Shown here: in pieces, positions 46,371 through 56,612 of the stretch | Position numbering within the stretch: the first letter of the stretch is position 1 | Layout of the letters: the number at the start of each line of letters is the position of its first letter | Source of the DNA: Narthecium ossifragum | Taxonomy: Eukaryota; Streptophyta; Magnoliopsida; Dioscoreales; Nartheciaceae | DNA length: 64,000 nucleotides | Direction of reading: 5' to 3' | Assembly: GCA_963920575.1 (NCBI GenBank) | Contig: OY986974.1 | Coordinates: 2,356,001 to 2,420,000 of the forward strand | Made by a program: the position numbers and the translations under genes | The notes under the pieces: model-generated | What the model saw: only the letters and a program-made list of their open reading frames with translations | Told to the model about the DNA's origin: nothing | Databases searched by the model: none

Positions 46371-48085
46371 AGTGTATATATATATATAATTTCTCTTAAA
46401 TAAAAAATATATGTCAAATCATAAGTTTTCAGGGGTATATATATATATATATATATGTAATTTTCCTTAAATAAAAAAAGAAAGATTCCACCGCAACTCT
46501 GTCAACTGAGTAGCTAGAATATATCCATATTTTAGTCCCCATAAGTGGGAACCCAAAACAACAATCCTAGATTCCTCTCATCTCGGACTTCCCAATGCGG
46601 ATAAGATCGCAAAACCCAGCCATTGTTGTTTCAATCCCAAAAAAGAGCAATTTTGCTTGCCAAAACCGGAAAAAGTAGCAATTTTTAGATTGCGTTGTAG
46701 ATGTTTGACACTTTCTCTTAGTTGAAAGATGAGTTCTGCTCAGCGCGAGGGATTCTGATATTTTCCCGGATCTTTGACTTCTATGGCTTTTAGACTTTTG
46801 TAGCCTTTCTTGGATCTCTCAGAGATTTTTCTTCGACTCCATAGTAACTCTTCTAGTTTCAGTTATTTTGCTATATTTGGTGTTATATATCCAAAAAGGA
46901 TGACCTATTTGATACCAGCTTTTCTCTATGTGGTAATTAAGATTAAGGGTACTCAAAAGAGCGATAACTGGGATTTTTTCCACTTAAAATCAAAGCTACA
47001 TCCTTTTATCCGAGTTCTTGAGTATATTTAATGGCTGCTGGCACCTAAAAATTCGAGCTTTATTAAAATTTCAGGAGATTGGTACTCTCCTTAAAAATTT
47101 GCAAGACTTCAGCTACACTGTTGGTTTGTGGACTTGGGGCTCTTCCATTATTGGATCGTGGATGCCTTGCATTGACCGCTTCTTAGTCATTTTGGAACGC
47201 TTCCAAGGATTCTTGTGCTGGAAAAGTCTACATATATGTTGACAGAATCCGGCATACATGCGTTTCATGAGTTTTTTTGGTGGATCATCTGAGCTCTCAG
47301 TATGTTTCCTTTCCCTTTTTCCATCTTCATTGTGGCTTGGTATTTATTCTGATGCAATTGCTAGCTTTTGTAGCTTAGATTAGCTCCTTTTTTCAATCAA
47401 TCGTTAAGATATTTTGAGATTGTTGTTGTCAGTGTTTATACCGATGCATCTCTGCGAAGTGATAGTGATATTGGTTATGGTGAACAGGGTTTTGCTCTGC
47501 AGAGGCTGATCCCTGTTCTTCAATTTCTTTGCAGAGAGCAGTGAGGAGTGCTCACATATAGAAAGAAATATATCATAACATTCAATTTCTCAAAGGTGAC
47601 TTCTAGCTTATTCTACTGTCATTTATCCTGCCAAATCTTATATGAAGATAGATATGAAGTCTTTTTTTCGTCGATAAAACTGTAATGATAATCATAATCT
47701 TGTTTATGTGTTTGAGCTATTGTGCTCTCTCCTTTAATAATGCCTTCTGGAACTCGGACCCAAATGGGCCAATTTCTTCACCCAAATTACTAGAAATGAT
47801 GAATATTTAGGGAATATTCTTGATGGTTTTGCTCTTAATTGGCTACAGATTCTTGAATTAAATAAAATGATTTCTTGATACATGATAGCTATAAAAAGGT
47901 CTTTTTTTGTGATAGCTTGTCCCACTTTAATACCTTGTTCAGCTTTTCTTTCAAGCATATATGCAATCTTGATATGGGTCTCCTAAGTTTTGTTCTCTAA
48001 GGACTAAGAAACAGTACTTGATTGGTCTGTTAAAATTATATACCAGGTTATCTGTTCTTCGTTCAGTGGATAAGTAGCTGCTAAG
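46371..48085 (+). other. 5' region of the ureide permease gene
   Basis: Two TA microsatellites (about 46375-46388 and 46436-46456) precede a T-rich, leader-like region from about 46560. Positions 46680-47600 are repeated, diverged, at about 52240-53640, together with fragments of exon 1, so this stretch belongs to the permease gene (promoter, leader exons and leader introns). No coding exon is seen before 48086. Confidence 0.5.
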
Positions 48086-51000
48086 ATGTATGTAGTCGAA
48101 GATAAAGGAGGTGCCATTGCGTTGATGCTGGCTGCCCTTTTGTTTCTGGGTACTTGGCCAGCTGTTATGACTCTCTTAGAGCGAAGAGGTCGTCTTCCTC
48201 AGCACACGTACCTTGATTACTCCATAACAAATCTGTTGGCTGCGGTGCTCATTGCCCTAACATTTGGTCAGATTGGAAGTAGTAAGCCCAATGAGCCAAA
48301 CTTCTTCACTCAGCTCGCGCAGGTCTGTTCCAACCTTTCGGTCTTCTCTTGTTATTTCTACTTCTCTGTATGGGGAAAGATGCCAAATTCATAACGATGA
48401 AGTATCTCCAGCATGAATCTTGAATTATGTTGAGAGTCTGTGATAGCAAGTCATAGATTACTGTATAGCCTTTTGAGTTCTTTTCTTTGGGATCAGGTCT
48501 GAAGTAGAGAAGTTGCCAGCCAATTAGAATATGGACTTCAATAAGCCACATTTAACTCCAAGATATGAAGAATTAGGGGAACTGCTAGAGTCTTCTGTCT
48601 CGAAAGGATGGAAATTTAAACTAAATATTGGAATTGTGTATACAGTCATTCTTTGGTACTAGCTAAGAAGATTATTATCGATTCCAATAGTGAACATTTG
48701 CGCTTAGTAGATGAGAACCATTTCGATACTGAAGGCTTGTTCTGGTAATGGAAGCACATGGAATAAAGAATCTAGAAGTCTTCAACAAACTAAAGGTGGT
48801 TGTCATGCCATAGACAAGAGTATGAGACTCGTTGCATCTACTTGGTATCAGGGTGGTATTGGAACTCTGATTTAAATTGCCATTAATTAGAACAAGTTAA
48901 ATTACAAATTGATGGTACTTATATTCTGATCAGGCACATAACTTTCCCACCTTACTCTAAAGCATGACTTGTGATAAAATATGACTTCTACCACCATACT
49001 TTTACAATAAATTCCCACAGCAGTTTCTGGGTGCTGACAACTATTTCATCTGTTTCGAGCATCAGCATGATGAATTCTAATGTCCAATTTCCAATCAAAT
49101 TTGCGAATAACACCTATGGGAAACTTATTTTGGAAAAGATATTGAAATGGGTAATTGGCACACTATCATGTTTTCTGGACAACACCATATTCTCTTCTCC
49201 TTAATTTTGAGTGTCCTAAAATGAAATTTCCACTGGTTGCAAGGCCTATATTTGCAATAGATCTTTAGAGCAGCAAGCTAGTGCTTTGAAAATATGTATA
49301 CCACTTTTTGGTCATTCTATTACCAGTGATATGCTCGTAGTAAATTATATCTATCCCTTGAGTTATCATGCTCGTTAATCTGTTCTACGAGTCCAGATTT
49401 GTGTTTTACTTATTTATTTCAATAAGTGAACTGCCATATTGTCTAGTAAGGATTGTATATTTGTTGCAGGATAATTGGACCTCAATCTTGTTTGCAATGG
49501 CTGGTGGTGTAGTGCTCAGCCTGGGAAATCTGGCTACACAATATGCTTGGGCATATGTTGGTCTGTCAGTGACAGAGGTGATTTCTTCCAGTATAACAGT
49601 TGTTATAGGTGCATATTTCTCATACTTGTGTGTGCGTATTATGTACTTGTCTCTCATATACTTTTACTTTCCCTTCCAGCTCTCCTCAGTTGTATGCTTT
49701 GTTTTATGTGCTCCTTGTTGTGATAAATTATATTTGATAACATGTTTCTTGACTGGAATATTTTGAGTGGATAAGAAGAGAACAATACACCTGAAACACA
49801 CAAGAAACAACACCTTGGTTCTTATTAATTTCTCATCTATATCATGCCTTGTCTTAAACCTCAGGCACAACAATGAACTATTTCCTTGATGATCGCATCA
49901 ATAGAGCCGATATTCTTTTCCCAGGAGTCGGATGCTTTCTTCTTGCAGTTTGTCTGGGATCTCTTGTTCATTCCTCTAATGCAGCTGATAATGAGAAAAA
50001 GCTCAGCTCCTCTGCCTATAAGGACAAGGCCAGGTGCATCTCTTTGTTACTTCTTGTTACCCAAATCTCTGGCAAATATGAGCACATTCTGTAGTTTTCA
50101 GTAAAGGTGTAAAAGCATTGAGTAATCAAAGTGATGTTAGATGGTTTCATATGATTAAGCCTCTTCCCTCACTTTGAGTCAACCGAACAGATTCTCCTTT
50201 TTTAGTGTATTTTATCTTGGCGTAAAATTCTTCAAATTAAGTTTAGGATAATCTTACATGGTCGTCTCCTTAGCATGAACTTGTAATATTTTTCCACTAA
50301 TAACATTGACGGTACCGACTGCCAAATACCTTTCTAAGTTTCAGGGCAATTCTCTTATCCTGCTCAAAGCTGTTTTCTGCAACAACACCAAACCACAGAT
50401 GAAGTATAGTTGATCCAATTAGTGGTTAGTTCCTCAAGGAGCCGTTTTAGTGTCAAAGTTATTATGCATCAGCCTCTAATAAAAATGATGATGACGATTT
50501 CTCTTATCGTAATGCTTTGCATGCTTTCTTTCTTCGTAAACCCTTCAATATCAGATTCAATTCACTGCTGCCTGATAAGGTATCTCCTCTGCTTATCATG
50601 TCAACGCCACATTTCAAACAGACTTCCTAATCCAAAGTGTCTTTTCTTGTTAATTTAGTGGGCACTTTGAGTGTTCACCTTCCTTTCCAACTTCTTAGGA
50701 AATAACTTTATCGCTATAAACTCATCTTTTTGCAGAACCAATAACGATCAAGAGCTTAGCTCAGACGTCGGGAACAAAGGTATGTATCTGATGTCAAAGG
50801 TTGACCTGGAATACTACTGATCCATGTGATCAGCATATTCTGATTGGAGCTTTGATAACTGCAGCTGTGGCAAAAGATGTCGAAGATGGAGCTTATAATG
50901 CATCAGACTCTAATAAAAATGTGGAGAGAGCAAAAGCTGGAACAGCGGACTTCCTTATAGAGCTTGAGAACAAAAGATCTATTAAGGTATGATTATAAGC

Positions 51001-51756
51001 AACTCTTCAATCAGTGCGTTTTGACACTTGACCGTCTTAATTTTCATTATGGAAGATATGGTCATCAACCTCAGTGACAAACATCATACAATATGCAGGT
51101 AATAGGATCCAGCAAACTGTTCGGCCTCAGCATAGTGTTCTTCTCTGGATGTTGTTTCTCGCTGTTCTCTCCAGCATTCAACTTGGCTACAAACGATCAA
51201 TGGCACACCGTGAAAAAAGGAGTACCTCATCTGGTGGTCTACACTGCATTCTTCTACTTCTCGGTCTCCTGTTTCGTCATTGCAATCATCCTCAACATCA
51301 TCTTTCTTTACAAGCCTGTACTGGGGCTACCAAGTTCTTCTCTCACAGCTTATTTAAATGATTGGAACGGCAGACACTGGGCCCTTATTGCCGGGCTGCT
51401 CTGCGGGTTTGGGAATGGCTTTCAGTTCATGGGTGGACAAGCTGCTGGGTATGCTGCAGCTGACGCTGTTCAGGTTAGTTCACTCAAATACCCATCGCAT
51501 TGTGAAGATGAACTCAGCTGCCGGAAACTTGTAACTCTTCATATTGTTCGTGCAATGAGTCCTGATTGTTGTCTCTCCAATTCTGTGTTGTATGAACTAG
51601 GCATTGCCGCTGGTAAGCACTTTCTGGGGCATATACCTGTTTGGAGAGTACCGAAAGTCATCAAGAAGAACCTACGCGTTGCTTGGGGGCATGCTATTTA
51701 TGTTCATTGTTGCTGTAGCTGTTCTCATGGCTTCATCTGGACATAGAAAGAATTGA
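48086..51756 (+). CDS. Ureide permease (UPS family)
   Basis: Seven coding exons: 48086-48322, 49470-49608, 49865-50033, 50736-50779, 50865-50986, 51099-51473, 51601-51756. All have GT-AG borders and agreeing phases, giving 413 residues. UPS proteins are plasma- or endo-membrane carriers importing allantoin, uracil and related oxo-heterocycles, coupled to protons in Arabidopsis. The family hallmarks are present: N-terminus MYVVEDKGGAIALMLAALL, ERRGRLPQHTYLDYSITNLL, GGVVLSLGNLATQYAWAYVG, NYFLDDRINRADILFPGV, AKAGTADFLIELENKRSIKV, GGQAAGYAAADAVQALPLVS, and a C-terminus with FGEYRKSSRRTYALLGG. About ten hydrophobic segments flank a hydrophilic central loop (roughly residues 165-240). Complete, with no damage seen. 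Exon 4 is only 44 bp. Confidence 0.95.
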
Positions 51757-52199
51757 TAGCTTCCCCGATCCATGGCGTTCAAAGTTTCGCCAGATTTCCC
51801 ATTACAAATCATATAGAAGTTTCATCAGTTGACACCAAAGATTCACAAAAAAATACACCTGTAATGCAATTTAAGGCAAAGATTGTATACGTAATACGCC
51901 CATAGGTTTCCAGTTATGCAAAGATGATCCATAATGTTCTCATAATGTTCTTGGTTTTTTTTTAGTCCAACTTCACACGGTTATTCCATAACATACATAC
52001 GTCTTGGAGTCTTCTTCTATACCATAAATACATCTCAACGCCTTCTTGCCTGCAAATAATTTAGTCGATATGTCTACGTTCCAAGAGTTTGAAAGACTTG
52101 AGTTAAGTCATAAGTCAGGAAATAGACAAATTAGTCTTTTGCTTACAATTTTATTGTAGGAACTATTGTCTCAAAAAAAAAAAAAAAAAAAAAAAACTC
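51757..52199. other. 3' flank of the ureide permease gene
   Basis: Probably the 3' untranslated region and downstream DNA. Positions 52173-52196 are a run of 24 A. The sequence just before it (TTACAATTTTATTG) recurs at about 56208, marking the duplicated block. Confidence 0.5.
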
Positions 52200-52779
52200 G
52201 GGGGAATTTTATTGTAGCAATTTGCAGAAAAAGGAGCAATTTTTGGATTGCGTGGTTGATGTTTGACCGTTTGTCTCTTTAGTTGAAAGGTGAGCTCTGC
52301 TCTTTTTAGCGTGAGGGATTCTGATATTTTTCCGGATCTTTGACTTTTATGGCTTTTAGACTTTTGTGGCCTTTCAATTTATTGGAGCCCCGCGAGATTT
52401 TTATTCGATTCTATAGTAACACACTAACACTCTTCTTTTCCCAGCGATTTTGTTATATTTGGTATTATATACCCAAAAAAGGATACTGAAAAGAGTGACA
52501 ACTGGGTTTTTTTTTCGCTTAAAATCAAAGCAATATCCTTTTATCAGAGTTTTTTAATATATTTAGTTTTTGCCTGTTTGCCGTGGATGCCTGATATCCA
52601 GGGGATGGTATCTGCGGGGCAGACCCCGAGTGCGACATAAAAATAAGATTCGTCCTTGAAAGGATCCCATTTTTCAGGATCCGTGCGGATCCAAACGCAC
52701 CCACAGGATCCGTGCGTCCCCGCCAAACATGTCCTTTTTTTCATTTCATTGTGGTTTGGTAACTCCTCTGATGCACGTG

Positions 52780-53482
52780 GGTGCTCTGCTGCGCTCATCT
52801 AGCCAATCTGATGTTCGTCGACTTAAGGCATTCCTGGCCTACGGATTGTGGCTGAGTTGGAAAGACCGGAACCTTTTGGTTTTTGAAGACAAGAGAGAAG
52901 ATCTGGAGGTGCTGGCAAGACGGGCACGACGGCTAGCAGAGGAGTCGCTTATGAGAAGGGAGGCCCCGCAGGAACACAGGGAAGAGGGATATTGGGTGAC
53001 CCAAGTAGATGCCTCGCGGGAATTCAGCCGTGGTTCCTCTACTGTCGGGGCAATTGGCCTTGATAGTTTGGGCAGCTATGTATGGGTTCGTGGCGAGTCC
53101 TTGCAAACAAGCTCAGTCATTGAAGCAGAGTTAACTGCTCTACTTAAAGGCATAGAGTGGTCAGCGTCAGATCAGAGACGGAAGTTGATTGTAGAATCTG
53201 ATGCCAAGTATGTTGTGGAGATTGTCAATGGACAAAGGACCTGGCCTGAAGGAACGCAAAGTATAGTGAGGTTGATTTGGCGGCTTATGAGTAGTTTTGA
53301 ATCTATAATGGTTTTGTATATACCTAGATCCGCAAATGTTAAGGCGGACAAGGTTGCTAAAAGGTGTAGAGAGGAAAGCACAAATGTGGAGTGGCAACTC
53401 GAGGAAGGGCTCGATGTCCTTACTCGTGTGCTGTAAATAAAATTCCTTAGCCATTCGGGCTCATCTCATCAAAAAAAAAAAA
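52780..53482 (+). mobile_element. 5'-truncated LINE with RNase H domain
   Basis: About 703 bp flanked by a 19-bp target duplication AACTCCTCTGATGCACGTG (52761-52779 and 53483-53501) and ending in a poly-A tail. It encodes the C-terminus of a plant LINE ORF2: LWLSWKDRNLLVFEDKRE, then an RVT_3-type RNase H domain (VTQVDASREF, SSVIEAELTALLKGIEW, LIVESDAKYVVEIVNG, PRSANVKADKVAKRC), with stop at 53436. The truncated 5' end is typical of aborted target-primed reverse transcription. The frame is intact, so insertion is fairly recent. Confidence 0.93.
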
Positions 53483-53640
53483 AACTCCTCTGATGCACGT
53501 GTTAGCTAAGTTTAGCTCCTTCCTTTCAATCTATATATTTTTTGAGATTGTTGTTGTCAGTATTTATGCCAATACATCTCTCCAAAGTGATAGTGATATT
53601 GGTTAAGGTGAATAGGGTTTTGCTATGCAGAGAGAAGTGA

Positions 53641-54017
53641 GGAGAGCAAATGGTGCAAACTTCCAATCCAGAGATAATTATCACAATTAAAACTAGAAAG
53701 AGGAAGGTGGACTCTCTCCTACATAGAGCTTGAAACCAAAACAGAATTTCAAATGAACAGGCAGTTCAACTGAAAACCCAAAAACTAGCTAAAGACTAGA
53801 CTGCCAAACAAAATACAAACAACTAGTTAAGGCTAACAAACTAGAAACAAACAAACTTAAACACTCCAGCTGTGCTGTCCCACTAAGTGCATCAGCTCAC
53901 AAATACTACTAGCTTATTCTACTGCCAATTTTTTTGTGTGAAAGCTTGTCCAACTGCAGTAGCTTGTTTAGTTTTTCTTTCGAGCATATACACAATCTTG
54001 ATAGAGTTGTGATTTAT
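53641..54017. other. No gene seen
   Basis: Intervening sequence within the duplicated permease block, containing about 300 bp (53650-53930) not found in the parent locus and probably an inserted fragment of unknown nature. Confidence 0.35.
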
Positions 54018-54640
54018 GTACATGAGCCAGAGCATGTACATTGCACATGCCCTCCAATCGATAGTGAGATACCGATTATTTGATCTAATTCATCGGTAGA
54101 ACAATACCGATGGACTAGATCAATTGATCAGTATATACCTACCAATTGAATGTACCAATGATCGAATTGGTAGTGAGATACCGATCAATTGATCTAGTCC
54201 ATCGGTATTGCTTACCGATGGTCTAGATCAATTGATCAGTATCTCACTACTGATTGGATGTACACAAATCTTTATTCATCTTGATATGAATCTTCTAAGT
54301 TTCATCTGCAAGGACTAAGAAACAATACTTGATTGGTTTCTTAAAAGAATAAAGTTTTGTGTACATGGCCACGTGGCATGTGTAATGCACATACCATCTA
54401 ATCAATAGTGAGGTATCGATTAATTGAACTATTCCATCGGTAGTGAGGTACCGATGGATTAGATCAACCAATTGATACCTCACTACCAATCCGATCATTG
54501 GTACATTCAATCGGTAGTGAGGTACCGATCTATTTCATCGGTAGTGAGGTACCGATGGACTAGATCAATTGATTGGTATCTCATTACCGATTGAACCGCG
54601 TGTGTAATATGCATGGTTTAGACCATGTACACAAATCAAC
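54018..54640. repeat. Foldback repeats built of GAGGTACCGAT palindromes
   Basis: Two units (about 54018-54265 and 54352-54640), each bounded by inverted words of the type TTTGTGTACATGG / CATGTACACAAATC. Each is made almost entirely of ATCGGTAGTGAG(A/G)TACCGAT, GATCTAGTCCATCGG and ATCAATTGATC, which pair with each other many times. The same family recurs at 63140-63700. No coding content; probably a foldback or snap-back MITE family. Confidence 0.7.
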
Positions 54641-55019
54641 GTTCTTATATACCATATTATCTACTCTTCATCCTTCTGTGGTGTTTCATGTAGAATTGAA
54701 GGCCGTTTTGCTTGTCTTACAATATACGAAGGTGGATGGTGTGCGTAGCTTTGTCATCGAATCAGACTCACAGCATGCTATTGATGTCCTTAACAACAGA
54801 CATCTTTGGACGCCAAGTATAGAGGAAACTGTGCGTGAGGTTTTGCTTCATGCGTCCATTTTGATATCTGTTTTGTTTACTACTATCTCTCGAGGTGACA
54901 ATGTAATAGCTGATAGCATAGCTCGGTCGTATCGATCCTCCAGGGTGCCTATTATTTGGAAATCGAAGGACGGTCGCCAGAGAAGCTTTTGTAATTCTAA
55001 TCTTTGGGCTAACTCATAA
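54641..55019 (+). pseudogene. LINE-derived RNase H fragment
   Basis: Open frame with an RVT_3-like pattern: VFHVELKAVLLVLQYTK, SFVIESDSQHAIDVLNN, RGDNVIADSIARS, ending LWANS and a short A-run. It is more divergent than the LINE at 52780. Its tail (TTTGGGCTNACTCATAA) was duplicated along with permease exon-1 pieces at 55830 and 55970. Confidence 0.7.
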
Positions 55020-55023
55020 AAAA

Positions 55024-55115
55024 AAGTAGTTGCTAAGATAGGAGATGCCATTGCGTTGATGCTGGTTGCCCTGTTGTTTCTGGCCACTTTTCCAGTTGTT
55101 ATGACTCTCTTAGAG
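55024..55115 (+). pseudogene. Ureide permease exon-1 fragment, copy 1
   Basis: Matches the start of exon 1 (GATGCCATTGCGTTGATGCTGG-type region) but lacks the codons for the first residues, including the ATG, and is cut by a MITE-like insertion after CTCTTAGAG. Confidence 0.85.
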
Positions 55116-55632
55116 CACCCGCATCAGTGGAATCAAACGGTGCCCTTCCCTATTATAGGGTATAGTAAATAGAGAACCGGCCAAAAAAGCCCCACATCAG
55201 ACACCCTATCACCACCTTAAAATCGGGGAGAGCTACAGTGCTCCCCTACATGTGGGGTGGCACTGTAGCACACCCTATATGTATTTTATATTAAAAAACT
55301 GAGTGGGATATTATTTTACCACATTTAATTAATAGAAGTATTGGCATAAAATTATATATTATTATTTCTATATTTATTTTTATAATAAATAATATAATCA
55401 AAAGTTTAATTATGTAATATAATACAATTTCTATAATTATATGAATGTCAAATAATAAATGAAGAATAGAATATGAAAAGAAAGATGAGGGAATGAGTAT
55501 TTTAATGATGTAGGGAATGGTTTAGGGAAGCTGATGTAGGGTGTTGTAAATAGGGAAGCTGTAAAGTAGGGAAGTAATATATATTGGAGTATTTTAGGGA
55601 AGATGGATAGGGAAGCTGATGCGGATGGCCTT
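55116..55632. mobile_element. AT-rich MITE
   Basis: About 515 bp. The left end CACCCGCATCAGTGG is inverted at the right end as GCTGATGCGGATGGCC. The AT-rich centre repeats TAGGGAAG(C/T)TGATG(T/C) words. No transposase and no certain target duplication. Confidence 0.55.
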
Positions 55633-55818
55633 ACACCCTGTTTGGCGACGGAATTTGAGCACCCGGATTTGGGGTGGGCCCGGGTGCTCAAATCCCTCCT
55701 TCACCTTCGTTGGCCAACGCCCTCGTTGGCCAACGAGGGCGTTGGCCAACGACGTCGCCAAACAGGGCCCTAGAGCAACGAGGGCGTTGGCCAACGACGT
55801 CGCCAAACAGGGCCCTAG
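55633..55818. repeat. Small palindromic element with tandem duplication
   Basis: Bounded by CCCTGTTTGGCGACG and its inverse CGTCGCCAAACAGGG. The centre is CGTTGGCCAACG-type palindromes. The right arm (AACGAGGGCGTTGGCCAACG through CAGGGCCCTAGAGC) is present twice in tandem. Confidence 0.6.
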
Positions 55819-55853
55819 AGCGAAGACTTTGGGCTCAACTCATAATAATAAAA

Positions 55854-55970
55854 AAGTAGTTGCTAAGATATATGTAGTCGAAGAAAAAGAGGAGATGCCA
55901 TTGCGTTGATGCTGGTTGCCCTGTTGTTTCTGGCCACTTTTTCAGCTGTTATGACTCTCTTAGAGCGAAG
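55854..55970 (+). pseudogene. Ureide permease exon-1 fragment, copy 2
   Basis: Runs from AAGTAGTTGCTAAGAT to TCTTAGAGCGAAG. The start codon ATG is ATA and there is a small indel after GTCGAAGA, so the frame is lost. Confidence 0.85.
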
Positions 55971-55994
55971 ACTTTGGGCTCGACTCATAAAAAA

Positions 55995-56189
55995 AAGTAG
56001 TTGCTAAGATATATGTAGTCGAAGAAAAAAGGAGAAGCCATTGCGTTGATGCTGGTTGCCCTGTTGTTTCTGGCCACTTTTCCAGCTGTTATGACTCTCT
56101 TAGAGCGAAGAGGTCGTCTCCCTCAGCACACGTACCTTGATTACTCCATAGCAAATCTGTTGGCTGCCGTGCTCATTGCCTTAATATTT
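55995..56189 (+). pseudogene. Ureide permease exon-1 fragment, copy 3
   Basis: The longest copy, extending through the codons for RGRLPQHTYLDYS and NLLAAVLIAL before similarity ends at TTAATATTT. The start codon is ATA as in copy 2. Copies 2 and 3 are a direct tandem duplication together with the LINE tail. Confidence 0.85.
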
Positions 56190-56240
56190 GTTTCTGGGCA
56201 CCTTTTCTTACAATTTTATTGAAGAAACTATAGTCTCAAA

Positions 56241-56612
56241 ATAGAATCTGAGCGTATTGGATCGATGCACTGATTGCATGTGACACCAAGAAATTCCTCA
56301 TCCTGTCAATCTCTTGTCCAAATCACACAACACAAATTTAGATTTGTTTAAAAACAAAACTTGTTCAGAATACGCAGCAAAGAATTGCTAATATATTTCC
56401 CATCAATCAACACCAAGGCATTCATGCCAATCTCTTACCCAAATCTACACCATATGTTGACACCAAACAAAATCCTTGGCAGCTATGGACATCGTGCCAA
56501 AAAAAAAACTTTAGCAAGTATTTTTCAGTTCATAGGAAGGAGCCTGCTGTTGATACATCTGCGACAAATTTGGGTATATTTCAGCGAAATGATGATTGTG
56601 GCTGGCCACTTG
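56241..56612. other. 3' flank of the erlin gene
   Basis: No gene; should contain the 3' untranslated region of the minus-strand erlin gene. Confidence 0.45.

Larger units (their letters stand above)
52200..56240 (+). pseudogene. Decayed tandem duplicate of the ureide permease locus
   Basis: 52240-52760 and 53502-53640 match the permease 5' region (46680-47600) with divergence: GGGATTCTGATATTTT, CTTTTAGACTTTTG and TTGTTGTCAGT are shared. Positions 55024-55115, 55854-55970 and 55995-56189 match exon 1, and 56205-56235 matches the permease 3' flank near 52141. Exons 2-7 are absent. The block has been broken up by a LINE, MITEs and foldback repeats, and none of the exon-1 copies keeps the start codon. 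Confidence 0.8.
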
